Origin: Beaufortia kweichowensis | Lineage: Eukaryota; Chordata; Actinopteri; Cypriniformes; Gastromyzontidae | Length of the DNA stretch: 64,000 nucleotides | Direction: 5' to 3' | Assembly (NCBI GenBank): GCA_019155185.1 | Contig: CM032805.1 | Coordinates: forward strand, 17,057,591-17,121,590 | Part shown: piece after piece, positions 26,646-38,649 of the stretch | Layout of the letters: the number at the start of each line of letters is the position of its first letter | Numbering within the stretch: the stretch's first letter is position 1 | Made by a program: the position numbers and the translations under genes | Notes under the pieces: model-generated | Told to the model about the DNA's origin: nothing | The model's database searches: none | Seen by the model: only the letters and a program-made list of their open reading frames with translations

Positions 26646-29600
26646 TTCCTATTCCACTCAGTAAAGGTGCAGTATTATTATGATGTTGTATTATTAGACT
26701 GTAAGGTTAAGTAGTCGTTTTTTACATCGCCGGGTCATTGCGTGATCATGTTCTGCTCCTCTCTCACCTCTTGGCTGTTGCTGTACATCCCCCCCGCTTT
26801 CACACCCTAGTTAGGCGACACAATGCTTGTTTTGGCCTGTCGCCCGTGTGAAGGGCACATTCTGTCCGGGGAAGTGAACTCACGGCTGCAGAGAGAGAAT
26901 GCGAGTATGCGTGAGAGTTTTGATGCGTGTTTGACCTCTCGGGCCGGGTCACAGAGAAATGCGGTCAGCTTTATGCAGCACAGGTCATACAGAGTTCCAC
27001 TGAGATAATGTTTTAATCATTTCCAATATATGATATTTACATAACACATCTTTCCTCAAAATATATGTAGACTTTTTTGAAACTTTTTATTTGTTTGCTT
27101 TTGCTTTCTCAAATTTACCACAAAAAGGCTGTGGCAGTACCACGGTAAACTTTGTACCACCCTAGGAAGTGATGTTTAGCTTTTATCAAACACCAGCAAC
27201 CGCAGTATGATAAAAAACACCAAAGTTTAATAATTAGTGTCATTTAATATGATTCACCATGTTAATAAACAGTTCTTCAGGTTCATAATCTTGGCTGTAA
27301 ACTGTGTTGCCAAACTACTTGAGATTTTTGGCATTTTACAATAGCTTTGAATATGCCAGAACTATTCATTTTACAATCTGATAATGTATGTGCCGTACTG
27401 TATATGATCATCCTAAACATGTACTATAGTTTTTAATCTCAGGTACAGTTTTTACTCGGGACCTTTTGGCCGATTTCTTTCATGTAAAGGAAGGAATTGG
27501 TCACGGTTGCCTATTTAACTGTGTACGAGATTCAATGATTCAATGGAAATTCATTCAAGGATTCAAAAGATGATTAAGTAAAAGTGAATAATGGCCAGTG
27601 TTTATGACCCAAATCCCTCAGCGGGTTCAATTGCACGTCAATAATTGCTTAAGTTCTTTGCCAGACGCTGAAACAGAAGGTTAATTTTTGTGTACTGTAA
27701 TGGATGTGAAGAAAATAAAAGAGCAGTTAACTGTGAATTGGTCAGTGATTGTCTGAAAAACAGACTCATTATTAACAAGAAGATGTCAAGAGCTTAATTT
27801 CAGTTTTCCATCTTTATTTGGATCCAGTACAGTCGTCTCTGAAAAGCATCGGCACAAGTTTTGGCTTTTCAATCTGAAACTCGTCCAGTGGAAAATGGGC
27901 CAGTGATTGATATTTACTGGTTGTGCTGGTTTCATGGCATGATGGAACAATAAATATTAATTACAGGACGTGACTAAATAAAGTTTGGTGACTAAATCAT
28001 GCACTCATTTTCTCCAAAGTACATTAGATGAACTGAATGGTTAAGATGCAGTTTGCTACACCATTAAACCTTTCAGAAAGTTCTTGATGTTTTAGGCCTG
28101 TACACATGTAGTGTGAAGTCACGTCAAGAGAATAAAGTAGAATTAAATACAGAGATAAAACAGAAGTTTATGTGTTGTGTAATTTAATCTTTCAAACTGG
28201 ACAGACACTAAAAACCAAACGCAAACAGTAATAAATCACATTATTCTTGACACTTTCATGAAGCGTCTGGCACTTTCAGCCGTGTGTTGTGGATTAACCT
28301 TTGACCTCACCTGATTTTAACCGCACGCCAGCAGTGGAGGACGTACATGTATGTATGTGTTGCTTTTTTTTAAATGGATAGACTTATAATTTTAAGAATA
28401 TTTTGTCTTCAGTTTGTCATTCTTATTTTGTATAATTTTATAAAAATATATACATTTTCAATTTTCAAGTCTTCGAAGTCGTATTATATTTATATGTAAT
28501 AAATATGAGTATATTAACATATATATAATTTAATATGATTATATAACAATAATTAGATGATTAAATAATTTTTTATATTATATACAGTACATTTATATTA
28601 TAGTACCATATATTTTAGGAAATAATAATTATAAATTTTATTTACAGAAAAGCCTTTTTTCTCCGAACATATTAATTTGTCACTTATTTTCCTGATATAT
28701 GGGAATATACAGTATATAATAAATGTGTTTCACAAAACAATGACAGGATTGTCAAGCAAGCTGTTCCTTTATTTATGCAAATAATAATCCAAAACTCTAT
28801 CTGAAGGGCAGATATCAGAGTTTTTATCCTGAATAAATGAAGACGGTGATGTCGGAGTGAAATCAGGCACATAAAGCCGTCGGCGAGCTCAGATAATGCG
28901 GTCTGTCTGACGATGCTTTCAATAGACCCACAGTATTGTTTCGCCACGATACCCCAAAGGCCCGGCCGACCACATCCGAAAGACAAGCGTACAATACAAA
29001 TGAGAATTGTTCTTAAAATCTTCTATTCCCAATTCATGTCTCCTCGCAGGAACTAACGGGTGGTCTTATAATGAGACCTCTGAATATAAGCACAACAGAT
29101 GTTTATTAGAACAGAGTTCCAGACAGACAAAGACGTATTTATCTACTTCACTGTGTGAAAGATTTATGAAGATGATAGTATATGAGCACATATGTACAGA
29201 CACATCCATAACCCTGATGTCAACCTGGAGAAACACTTTAAATAAAAACCTGGATGTATTTGACAGATACCGTGTCCATTTCACCTTCACTGATTTATGT
29301 GAAATAGCCACGTGCATGGTGTGATAAACTTTTAAAGTTAAAATATTTCATGTGGTCTCTCAAGTACTAAGTTGATAAAAACTATTTGCATAATAATTAT
29401 ACTTTACATGACCGCAGCAAAAGTCTTGTAAATGAATGCGTGTGTGTGTGTGTTTGAAGATTTAATCTGCGTGGTCTCCTCATCATGACAGACAGATGGA
29501 TGGAAGCAGCTTGTGTCTTCTGTCATGAAGAATGAGGATCATCAGATCTTCAGACTGTCTATAGTTGTGTCTTCAGGTTTGACCTTTAACCCTAAAGCAG

Positions 29601-29774
29601 CTCTTTCATCCTGAAGTGAACTGATGGAGAGACAGACAGTTGGGATGACAGACATCTGTCTGATGCGTGCAGACCTGGACCAACATCTAAAAGAACACAA
29701 GATTACATTTTGTAAATGAGAATATATCACGTTTAGATTCAGTCTCCTCTCTTTAAATCACCGGTACGAGCTCT
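26646..29774. other. Noncoding stretch with conserved-looking segments
   Basis: No exon is recognised. About 26700-27010 is GC-richer, and about 27430-27960 has the even composition often seen in vertebrate conserved noncoding elements. About 28380-28680 is very AT-rich. Confidence 0.35.
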
Positions 29775-30020
29775 ACGTCATCAGGACGCTATAAAATCTA
29801 TGATAGCTTTCCAGATGCCCATGTGGTGCAGTTCATTTCCACACAGACACACACCGTCTCCCGGTCTGCCCCTCCTCAAGATCTACAGTCACGCAAGCGT
29901 TGCCCTGAGCGCACAGGAGAACCACACACACACACACAATCACTCATTTCAGGGACATATAAGGAAAAGTGTGTTTGTGAGGAGAAAAACACAACAACAT
30001 CAGACCTGAACTGAACGGAG
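29775..30020 (+). promoter_or_regulatory. Possible orphan promoter and first exon
   Basis: A CRE half-site ACGTCA (near 29776) is followed by TATAAAA at 29790-29796. About 200 bp downstream is a donor-like GAGACC|GTAAGATC. No protein or downstream exon can be linked to it. It could equally be chance. Confidence 0.25.
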
Positions 30021-30328
30021 ACCGTAAGATCCGCTTCTTCATTCATACATTTCAAACTCTGTGGTGATGTTTGTGGAGATGAGCGTCACATACGTGTACA
30101 ATCCTCCGAATATTTCATAGCTTAGATGTTTCTTTTTTTAATCTCAAGAGATTTGATGGAGTTTTTAGTTAAGTGTCAACTTAGTCTCAGATGTTTCTCA
30201 GTCATCTGAGTCAAATAAGTCAATTGTTAAACTACATGAAGAGTGTATGAAGGTGTAAATGAATGTAGATTGTTGAGGTGAAATAATCTGGATTTGGGTA
30301 AATTTGATGAGAAATGTTTGAGTTCAAT

Positions 30329-30491
30329 CTGAAACTCTAATGACAGAGACATTTGTGAGATTTCTGACTCTTTTCTCATGAGAAATATCTGAGACAAACA
30401 CGAGACTTAAACTAAAGTTTCAGTTTTGATCTTCATTTAATCTCACTGATGTCTAGAAGAAATCATTGAGATATTAAAGAGATCTGAGCTG
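30329..30491 (+). repeat. Dispersed repeat copy B
   Basis: It matches 1-157 with an 8-nt difference after GTGAGA and scattered substitutions. The flank on the left (about 30270-30328) also resembles fragments at 5650-5700 and 43030-43080 (GATGAGAAATGTTTGA), so the full unit is longer than the block shown here. Confidence 0.7.
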
Positions 30492-30499
30492 TGATTTTT

Positions 30500-32920
30500 C
30501 TTATGGGTTTTTTCATACAATGCATGCTGTTGTATTTTCATTTAGCAAATGTTTATCAATGATCTCTGTGTCTTTCAGTAAACAAGTCCAAAAAACCATC
30601 TTCGGTTTAATCAATTTTAAAATGATCTATATAATAGTACCCCAAACATAACCACAGAACGGGCAGACGGATTTTTCTAATGAGCGCTGAAGGAATTTGT
30701 AAATGGTTGCCAGCGCTGAAACACCATTTGGCCGTCCACCAGACCACAGATTCACAATAGAGCATGTGCATGAGGAACCGTACAGATGAACGCTGATCTA
30801 TCAGTCCTGGAACGTTTCATTTAATCACAAAGTCCTGCTCAGTGTTTCATGTGCTGTTCAACCTTCTGCCAAACTGTGGAAACCACAAATCTCATGTCGA
30901 AGGTTTGATGCGTTCTTCATCACATTGCATGTTCATCGTAAAAGTGAAATGATAGCTGGAGTTTGGAGTAGATTTCTCATTTGGACGGCACAATCTTGGC
31001 ACATGTCCGTTAAAAGCCAGGATGAGGGTCATTAATTATAGCAAACGTGACTGTCATGACATCATATTTACATTCATGTTTGTGTCTATGGATCACTACA
31101 AACAATCTGTAATATTGACTCAACAAATAAAAAACAAACATGAACATACACTCACCTGTGAGTCTTGCTTTCGTTTACTGTACCAAGATGGCGGATGCGT
31201 CTAGAACGTTCAGTCATGTGGATTTACTGTCTGAACCTAAAAGGTCGTTTCTGTCATCATCACATATGAAACTGCGTCAATCTATTTCGAAAGAACCAAT
31301 AAAGATTTGACTCAATTTTTTGTCTCATGTTGCTTTTTAAAAAAACAATTATACAAAAATAAAAGTGTTGCATTTCTTCTGCTAAATTTGGAGCAAAATG
31401 AAGCTCGGGGCCAAACCTCGACTTTCAGCATGAAATGATTTCCTCTTCTCTAAATACTCGAGGAATGTTTCTGTTAAATATTATGTTACTCATATTTGTA
31501 TTATTATAGACTTAACATTAATTTCTGTAGAAAGAACCTTTTTGTTTTCTAGAGTCACTAAACAAACATGCTGTGCTCTTAACTGAGAAAAGAAGAAAGC
31601 TCGCGGTTTGGCACGAGGAATAATTCAACGATTAATCATCTTCATATAAACACACGTTTGTCATTGTGTGTGTATTAATGTTCATCTCTGAGTGGATGAG
31701 ACAGCGTCCGGCTCATGGCTGTCTGTTACACAACAGACCTGATGACTTTCCCACATATTTCCTGATGTGATTCCACATCAGACTGAGCTTCTGATCCGTG
31801 TAAACATCTCTCAGGACCGCAGTCCTTTTCCTGGTCCTTCCCTGAAGCCAAAGAAAGGATTTTAAGGGAAGCGGCTCGAGCCGTCTTTACTCATCTACAG
31901 ATTAATGAATGCACACAATGATATTAAAACTTCAAGTGTTTGCTAGAGACTAAATCAATAATTGATTTATGCCAATAAAAAGAACATAAAATAGCTATTT
32001 TATTTAAATTGTGTACATTTGTGTGCAAAGGTTGACATTTGCATGGAATTTGCATGTCAGTATATTAGGACGTGATATAAATTTAATACAAACTCGATTT
32101 TAACACAGAAGAAACATAAATCAATGGCTGGTTGTAATATCAAGTGTAAGATTAATGCATATAAAACATTTACATCTACGTCTTAATAATTTCTCTGAGT
32201 TCATTCATGACTTTTATTCAAACCTCATCTGAAACGTCACAGCGACCTCTGCTGGATCCATCTGTCTGTCTGTTTACATTTTCATTCTTCATATATTCTT
32301 TGTTGTGTAAAAATGTAAACTATATATGAGACAAAAGTAATATAAATATATTTATTAAGAAAGACTAAATCAGAATATTAAATGAAATGTCTTTCCATTA
32401 TAAGACAAACATTACATTAAATAATATTAACATATTGGATCTGAAATACAAGACAATATTAAAACTAAAATAAAAACTCAAAGCGGTAATATTGCTATTT
32501 AGTTTAATGTAATGGTGCAAATTATTTGTACAATCAGAAGCAGAAGTCTAATTGTATTCAGATTATATTTATTAATTAAATCATCAAATCACATTTTTCT
32601 AAATATATTGATCATCTAATGAAAAGCACATATTTCTTTTACATTCATTATAGTAGAACAATCTTAAAAAGTCAAAGATTTCATAACTATATTACCCACA
32701 ACCATACAGCTAAAAAATCCTTTATACTAGCAACCAGTAACAGTGTCTGTCATTCATGTTCACTATAATCTAGAGAATCAACAGAAACCTTAAAATACAG
32801 AGAAAAAATAAATAAGCATAAGACATCTTACAAATCACTACTTGCTAAAGGATTAAAATGCTCTTATTTATACATATGTAAATGTATAATAGTTCAGCTA
32901 AAAACAAAACAATAATTATT
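30500..32920. other. Noncoding stretch, no gene recognised
   Basis: A YY1-like CAAGATGGCGGATGCG occurs near 31185-31200 and a CTCF-like word near 32247-32264. The rest is AT-rich without exon signals. The distal 3'UTR of the GPCR gene may begin in the upper part. Confidence 0.35.
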
Positions 32921-32924
32921 TTTT

Positions 32925-33070
32925 TAATATACAGGTTTCTTTCATCTGTGTGACACAAAAGAAGATATTTTAATGTCTCAGTGGTTTTGTCTTTATACAA
33001 TGAAAGTCAATGAGTTTAATTATCAACATTATTCAAAATATCTTCTTTGTGTTTTAAAGGAAATCAACTA
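32925..33070. mobile_element. Internal fold-back part of the abundant teleost MITE
   Basis: ACACAAAAGAAGATATTTTA and the opposing AAAATATCTTCTTTGTGTTT are inverted arms around TGAAAGTCAATGAG. This matches the centre of the element family also present at 11970-12175. It lies immediately downstream of the GPCR stop codon and probably within its 3'UTR. Confidence 0.6.
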
Positions 33071-33088
33071 TGCCTTTCATTTCTTTAA

Positions 33089-36000
33089 CTAGATATTTTC
33101 TTGTGTAGTGGTAATGGTGGATTGAGTAACGGTGCTGCTGGACAACGATCTGTCCGGATCATCAGAGAAATGGCCTCTAACATCATTATGAATGTGATAA
33201 TAATACAGAAAGAGGAAAAACCCTGAAAAACCAAACAATTCCAGACAAATCCTTTAAAAACAGCTTAAAACAAGATAACTTGATAACTCATTATCACCTT
33301 TTTTATATTAAATAACATGTTTCTACTGAAGAAGTATTTCTTACCCTGAAAAGAGTTGAAGACACAGAAGATATAATAGGACGGGATGACCATGTCTCCA
33401 TAACTGAAGAAAGCGACACCCCACGTCAAGCCCAGGAGCATGAACAAACTCAAGACCATCATCAGCTGTTTCTTAAACGTGCTTTTCTTTCTTTCACCCA
33501 CTTTCAAGTTTCTCGCCTGGAATATTTTGGTGACGATCATGATGAAGACTCCCGTTGTAAAAATGAAGACTAAGGAATAGTAGCCGATGTTCACTATGTA
33601 GTGAATGTAGTGATTTGTGATCCAACACCTGTGATCAGAAAGTAAAAGGCTGTTGAATGTCATTTCAATATATTCGTTCCTGTGACACATGAAGTGAAAC
33701 TTACATTCGTATTGTTTTTTCAGTCGTCGCTTTAATGATCACAGACTTATACTCTCCCAGAGAAGCAACAATCACCACGACTGGAGACGGACAAACTGAA
33801 AACCACAAATGTGATTGTGAGCATTGACATCATCTTTAAAGAATGATGCTGTCAGGCTTTGGATGTAACTCACCCCATCCTGTCACTGTGATCTTCTTCA
33901 TATAGTTTTTGATTGTGATATTTTGTCTGATGAGCCATAAATACATATGAAGAGCTTGAAGAAAGAACCAGGTGAATGTCGACAGCATGGAGTAATGCAT
34001 GATCACTGCTATGAAAACACACGTCGAGTGGTCTTGTGTGTTGGCGATACTCTCGTTGGACAAAAATGATAGATTCAATATAAATAAAGCCACCAGCATA
34101 TTCATCAGGATCTTCGTGGCCTGGTTCGATCTGTTTTTCCTATTGAGATAAAAAGGTTTGTCACCTTTTATGATTTCCAAACTGATGAGAATTTGACATC
34201 AAAGATGTAACAGTAACACTGATGTTTTACAGTATTTGATACAGTACCGTAACAAGAAATGCATGAACAGAGCAATGCCCAGAAAAAACATGGATAAACC
34301 GCAGCCAATATATGAGATGTGTGTCAATGATTCCACATGTGCTGTGATGTTTACACTGGGAATCGACTGAAGGATGACACAACAAACACATGATATTTAA
34401 AGCAAGAATAAATCTCATTTTTCATTCACATGTCAGATTGACTGCAGGTCTTATAAAGTTATTATTCACTGCTTTGATCTTTGTTATATCTCCTTTTTTT
34501 TCCTTTAGACAGTAATGAGATAAAATAGACAACGAATAACGAATGAAGATCTTTTTCTGAAGCCTCTCAGATATTTCTCCCTGGAAAATAAGACTCCAAA
34601 ATCATCAATAAATTCATAGATTTAATAGATCAAATTCTGTACGTTTACACTCATTATGTATGTCAACAACTGCCTTTTTTGTTCATTATTAACATTTTTA
34701 TCTTCTGGGAAATGTCTTACCATCAGCACGGCGAAGAACGTCAGATGTGAACATGAGCACTTGATTCTGGTCGTGTTTATTTGTATTGTGTCACAGCCGA
34801 GCGTCGTCCATTTCGGTTCTCCTGCACGGGCCGTAAAACAATGGTGAGAGAGATCTGGTGTAAGTGAATTGAATGAAATGAAACTTAATGAAGCTGTATT
34901 TACCTTTGCCATCCCAGGATATGCAGGATGGATTTCCAACCTGATCAAGAACAAGACTGGTTTTCATTTCATGTAAGTTTATCAGAACAATGTTTTTAAA
35001 AAACGTTGATTACCAGAGTTTCTGCTCCAATTAATATGTCAATATTGTCTTTAAGATTTGAGATGTTGGCTCCCATTGATATTCCATAAACCTCATTGTT
35101 CAAAACAAAGTGATTTTTATCTTCATTCTAAATCAGAAATCATACAATGGAGTAATTAGTCAAATTCAGACATGTTTGAAGAAGAAATCAGGTGAAGAAA
35201 CTTATTTAGGATTCAGGATCAAACACCACAGAGACAGACATGCATAAATCTGACCCTGAGAATCAAAATCTAGTAATAAATCACTAGTCATAATCAAGTA
35301 GAAATAAAACTACTAATACTATAGTTTGAAATGAGAAATCTGAAATAAATGAGTAAGATTACCCTGACGCTCATGTTGTTGAACTGCAAAACTCCAACAA
35401 ATGTGCTTCCGTTGTTTTCCAGACGTGATTTATTAAAAGCCTCCTCTGATACTTTTACATACCAGGAATACTCTTTCTCACTGATATTTTGACTCTCAGT
35501 AACCTGTAAATATTTACAAGGATAAATATAAAATCACACAACAGAGGAGCTGTGTATAAAAGTTTCTTAATACCATCATCTTATCCTGATTTGATGAGCA
35601 GAACATGGTGATGCTTTTGGCTTCTGTGTACTTGTCCAGTCTGTAGATCAGACCTTTAATATCATCCTCTTTAATCTCTTTAGTGGTTTCGTTGTTTTTT
35701 TCCATTTCGTCTGCGATGTTCTGCAAGTTGTCCACCATCTCTCTGAAACGTGATTTTAAATCACACAGTGTTCTGCAGTAGAGATTATTTAAACTGGTGA
35801 CGGGTCACTTACGAGGGTTTTGAGGTGGTTGTAGATGGACTGGTGGTTGTTGATGGTTTAATGCAGGTCACGCACATCATTCGAGTCTTATTTACATGCA
35901 GAATGTATTTGCTTCCTGTAAAAAGATCATTTTTTTCACTTTCTGTCCTCTGTGTAAATCTATCAGGACGCATGTGGTTAACACACACAATAAATACTGT

Positions 36001-37495
36001 TACTTAAAATACCAATTTAATTATTTAATAGCTGGCATATGTGTTGTTACATGTAAAGCTGCTTTTATACAATGTCCTTTGTGAAAAGCGCTATACAAAT
36101 AAAATTGAATTGAATTGAATTTGAATTGTATATGTTATATATGTAGTATGTAGTGATATGATTCGTCATGCATTTGGTTTTATTTTGGACGACCCGTCAG
36201 ACTAATTAGCAGTAGAAGAATTTAGATTTAGATTAGCTTTAGTATTTTATACGTAATAAACAGTTACAGTACAAAAGAAACAGAATAAAAGTGAGAGATC
36301 TTAAGACACAGTATTTACCATCACATGCAGATGGGCTGTAAATCGGCGTGTTACAAATCTTCTCTGGATCAACAAGAGATGTATTGACATTTAATAGAAG
36401 TTTAAGAGCACACGGGCAGATTAAAGAGGAAACTGTTAAAGAAAATCAATCATTATGTTTAGTAAATTTAGTCAATTATAACACATGTCTATTTCCATAT
36501 AAAATGGATAGCTCGTGTATAGACTGATATTTTTGACACATCCATACCAAAGGAATTGTAACATACATGATGAATTGTCACAGATGTCTAATGTCAGATA
36601 TTGCAGTTTATCTGGTAGAAACAAGATTTTGATGTTTCTCACGGTCTCATTCATCATTACTTCATATTCATTCCTGTTGTTTGTTATGTTAAAATAAAAA
36701 ATCTCTCCAGATTCTGTTGTGCAATGTCCTGACAAGTAAGATTTGAACATGTTTTTATTATGTCACATTTACAAAGGAAATTATCTTTAAAGAATTTCTT
36801 TAAATGTATTTATGGGAAATGTAACAGTATATATACGTGCATTAATACAAATACCATTTACATTTACATTTAGGCATTTAGCTGACGCTTTTATCCAAAG
36901 CGACTTACAAATATTAGGAGACAAAAATACCTTGGGAAGATGCGTTTTGTTTGACATTCATTATGCAAAATTTCTCTGTCAGAGTGTTATTGTATTTTTG
37001 GCATGTCTGTTTTATAGCTGAAAGACGAAAGTTTGTCAATTTTCATTTAGAAATGAAATATACTCAAATAAATGTGGATATGTTATACATCTACCTGGAC
37101 AGCCTGTAGTACTTGAATTAATGGACGGGTTATAACCCACAATCATTATTTTTAAGTGGCCTGCACAACAAAGAAACAACATTATAACACAAAAATACAC
37201 ATAAATATGTACACCAGTATTCATATAGTCATTCATACAGTATTCATATAATCATTACAGTTTGTTAACAATTTTTATTGATATTTATATTTTTTCTATA
37301 TAGTTATTTAAATGTCTGAATGTAATTGTGGTCTAAACTAATTTTCATCCAGACACAAAATATTGGCACTACTTGTATTGACTTTTAATAAATACAATTT
37401 TTTATAAAGCAACATACCTATCTGGCATATAGCACAGAAGAAGAGCCACAGAACCAGTCTGTTTTTGCCAAGACATCGTCCTTCGTGACAGCGGC
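33089..37495 (-). CDS. Adhesion G protein-coupled receptor, subfamily G-like, multi-exon
   Basis: A cell-surface receptor with an N-glycosylated ectodomain, a GAIN domain with an autoproteolytic GPS, seven helices and a Ser/Thr-rich tail. Minus-strand coding exons inferred from GT-AG sites and matching phases: 37418-37495 (signal peptide), 37095-37160, 36540-36728 (weak donor), 36319-36432, 35813-35915 (Thr/Ser/Pro linker), 35574-35742, 35363-35503, 35014-35127, 34904-34940, 34721-34821 (GPS: GCDT...CSCSHLTFFAVLM, with the His-Leu-Thr cleavage triad intact), 34248-34366 (helix 1), 33874-34139 (helices 2-4), 33705-33795, 33345-33628 (CWI loop, helices 5-7), 33089-33222 (end of helix 7, tail ending TTTQENI). 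The protein would be about 665 residues. The start codon is unresolved because the likely ATG is one base out of frame with the leader. GPS style and a short linker resemble ADGRG1/3/5-type receptors; the exact orthologue is not known. Confidence 0.85.
34721..34821 (-). CDS. GPS exon of the adhesion GPCR
   Basis: This exon encodes the GPCR proteolysis site: Trp in EPKWTT, Cys in GCDT, then CSCSHLTFF. The conserved cysteines and the His-Leu|Thr cleavage triad are all present, so the receptor is expected to self-cleave in the ER and keep a tethered agonist starting at Thr. Phases with both neighbouring exons agree. Confidence 0.88.
36031..36128 (+). mobile_element. 3' tail of an L2-type retroelement or related SINE
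   Basis: GTAAAGCTGCTTTTATACAA and GTGAAAAGCGCTATACAAAT are followed by a (TTGAA)n tail. This is the widespread 3' end of fish L2-clade LINEs and their SINE partners. It is inserted in an intron of the GPCR gene, in the opposite sense. Confidence 0.6.
36856..36924 (-). repeat. SINE-type tail fragment
   Basis: Nearly identical to 8944-9009 (GGCATTTAGCTGAC, then CTTTTATCCAAAGCGACTTA). It lies in a GPCR intron. Confidence 0.7.
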
Positions 37496-37598
37496 CTGTA
37501 AAAGACACTTAATTCACATTAGTGAAACAATTATTAGTGATCATTTTGATGAAGTTTATATTAAATTATAGCCCACAGGGACACACAGATGGTTTTAC

Positions 37599-37690
37599 CT
37601 GTCCACAGATGAATTCATGTGTTGAGTTCTTACTGATGGAAGAGTTCACATTTGCAAGCATGCAAATCAAGTTTATTTCAGTTATACTCC
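37599..37690 (-). other. Possible upstream exon of the GPCR gene
   Basis: A donor GGACAG|GTAAAA at 37598 precedes the acceptor of the signal-peptide exon by about 100 bp. An ATG here (frame MNSSVD) does not join in frame to the leader, so this is more likely 5'UTR. The 5' limit is not visible. Confidence 0.35.
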
Positions 37691-38594
37691 GCTGTTAATG
37701 CAAATAAATACAGTAGGTTTCAAAAAACTATTTTCCAATGAAACAATCTAACCTTTATGAGTGAAAAATGAACAATATTTAATGTTTTCCATAGAGCATA
37801 TATCGTTTTTTATGTGAATACAGATGAAATGGTTTATTGCTATTTACAAAAAAAACATTATATTCTTTGATAAATATTTGGTCAAATAAATATACCTCAT
37901 AATTTAAAGAGATTTATATCTGTTACAGTGTTTATTTAATATGTTTAATATTTCATTTATTTGGAAGAGCTCTTTTAGATATAAGAAACATAAACCGAAG
38001 AATGGATATAACCAAATATGCTTCACACGCATGTCCATAAGAAACAGTTGTAATAAATATTCATGCAAATGTCTGAAAAAGAAATTCCTGTGTTACAATG
38101 CAAATGTATTTTCCAAAGAGGTGTTTTTTCAGGTCTTGTGGCTCAGGTTAATGAACCAGGTATAAACCATATCTGTCCTTTATTGGTTATTGTGTCAAGT
38201 AGATTCTACTGATTATATAGAACTAAATAAAGACTCTTTATTTAAAAAATCTCTCTTTTTCTATAAAAAAGATACAAACAGGAAGTATGTCTATATAAGG
38301 CAACATGACAGAAGTACACAAAACAAACACAAGATGTGTGCAAACAATAAAATGTTTTAAAACTGTAATGTTCATTGTTCATTTATGTTAGTTAATGCAT
38401 TTACTAATGTTAACAAATACAACCTTGTTGTAAAGTCCATACCAAACATGGCGATGAGTTTGATGACGTGATGTCTGTCTGATCTTCATGATGGGAATGA
38501 TTTTATTTGATTTATAAGTGTGTGTATGTGTCATCACCCAGCACGTATTTTTACGTCTTCTGATTAATATCCGTAAGCTAATAAAAATACAGAA

Positions 38595-38597
<3 letters not shown>

Positions 38598-38646
<49 letters not shown>
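38598..38646. repeat. (AT)n microsatellite
   Basis: About 48 bp of uninterrupted alternating AT. Confidence 0.95.

Positions 38647-38649
<3 letters not shown>

Noticed and set aside
31184..31202. YY1-like CAAGATGGCGGATGCG as a transcription start
   Set aside because: A single motif with no CpG island, exon or donor nearby.
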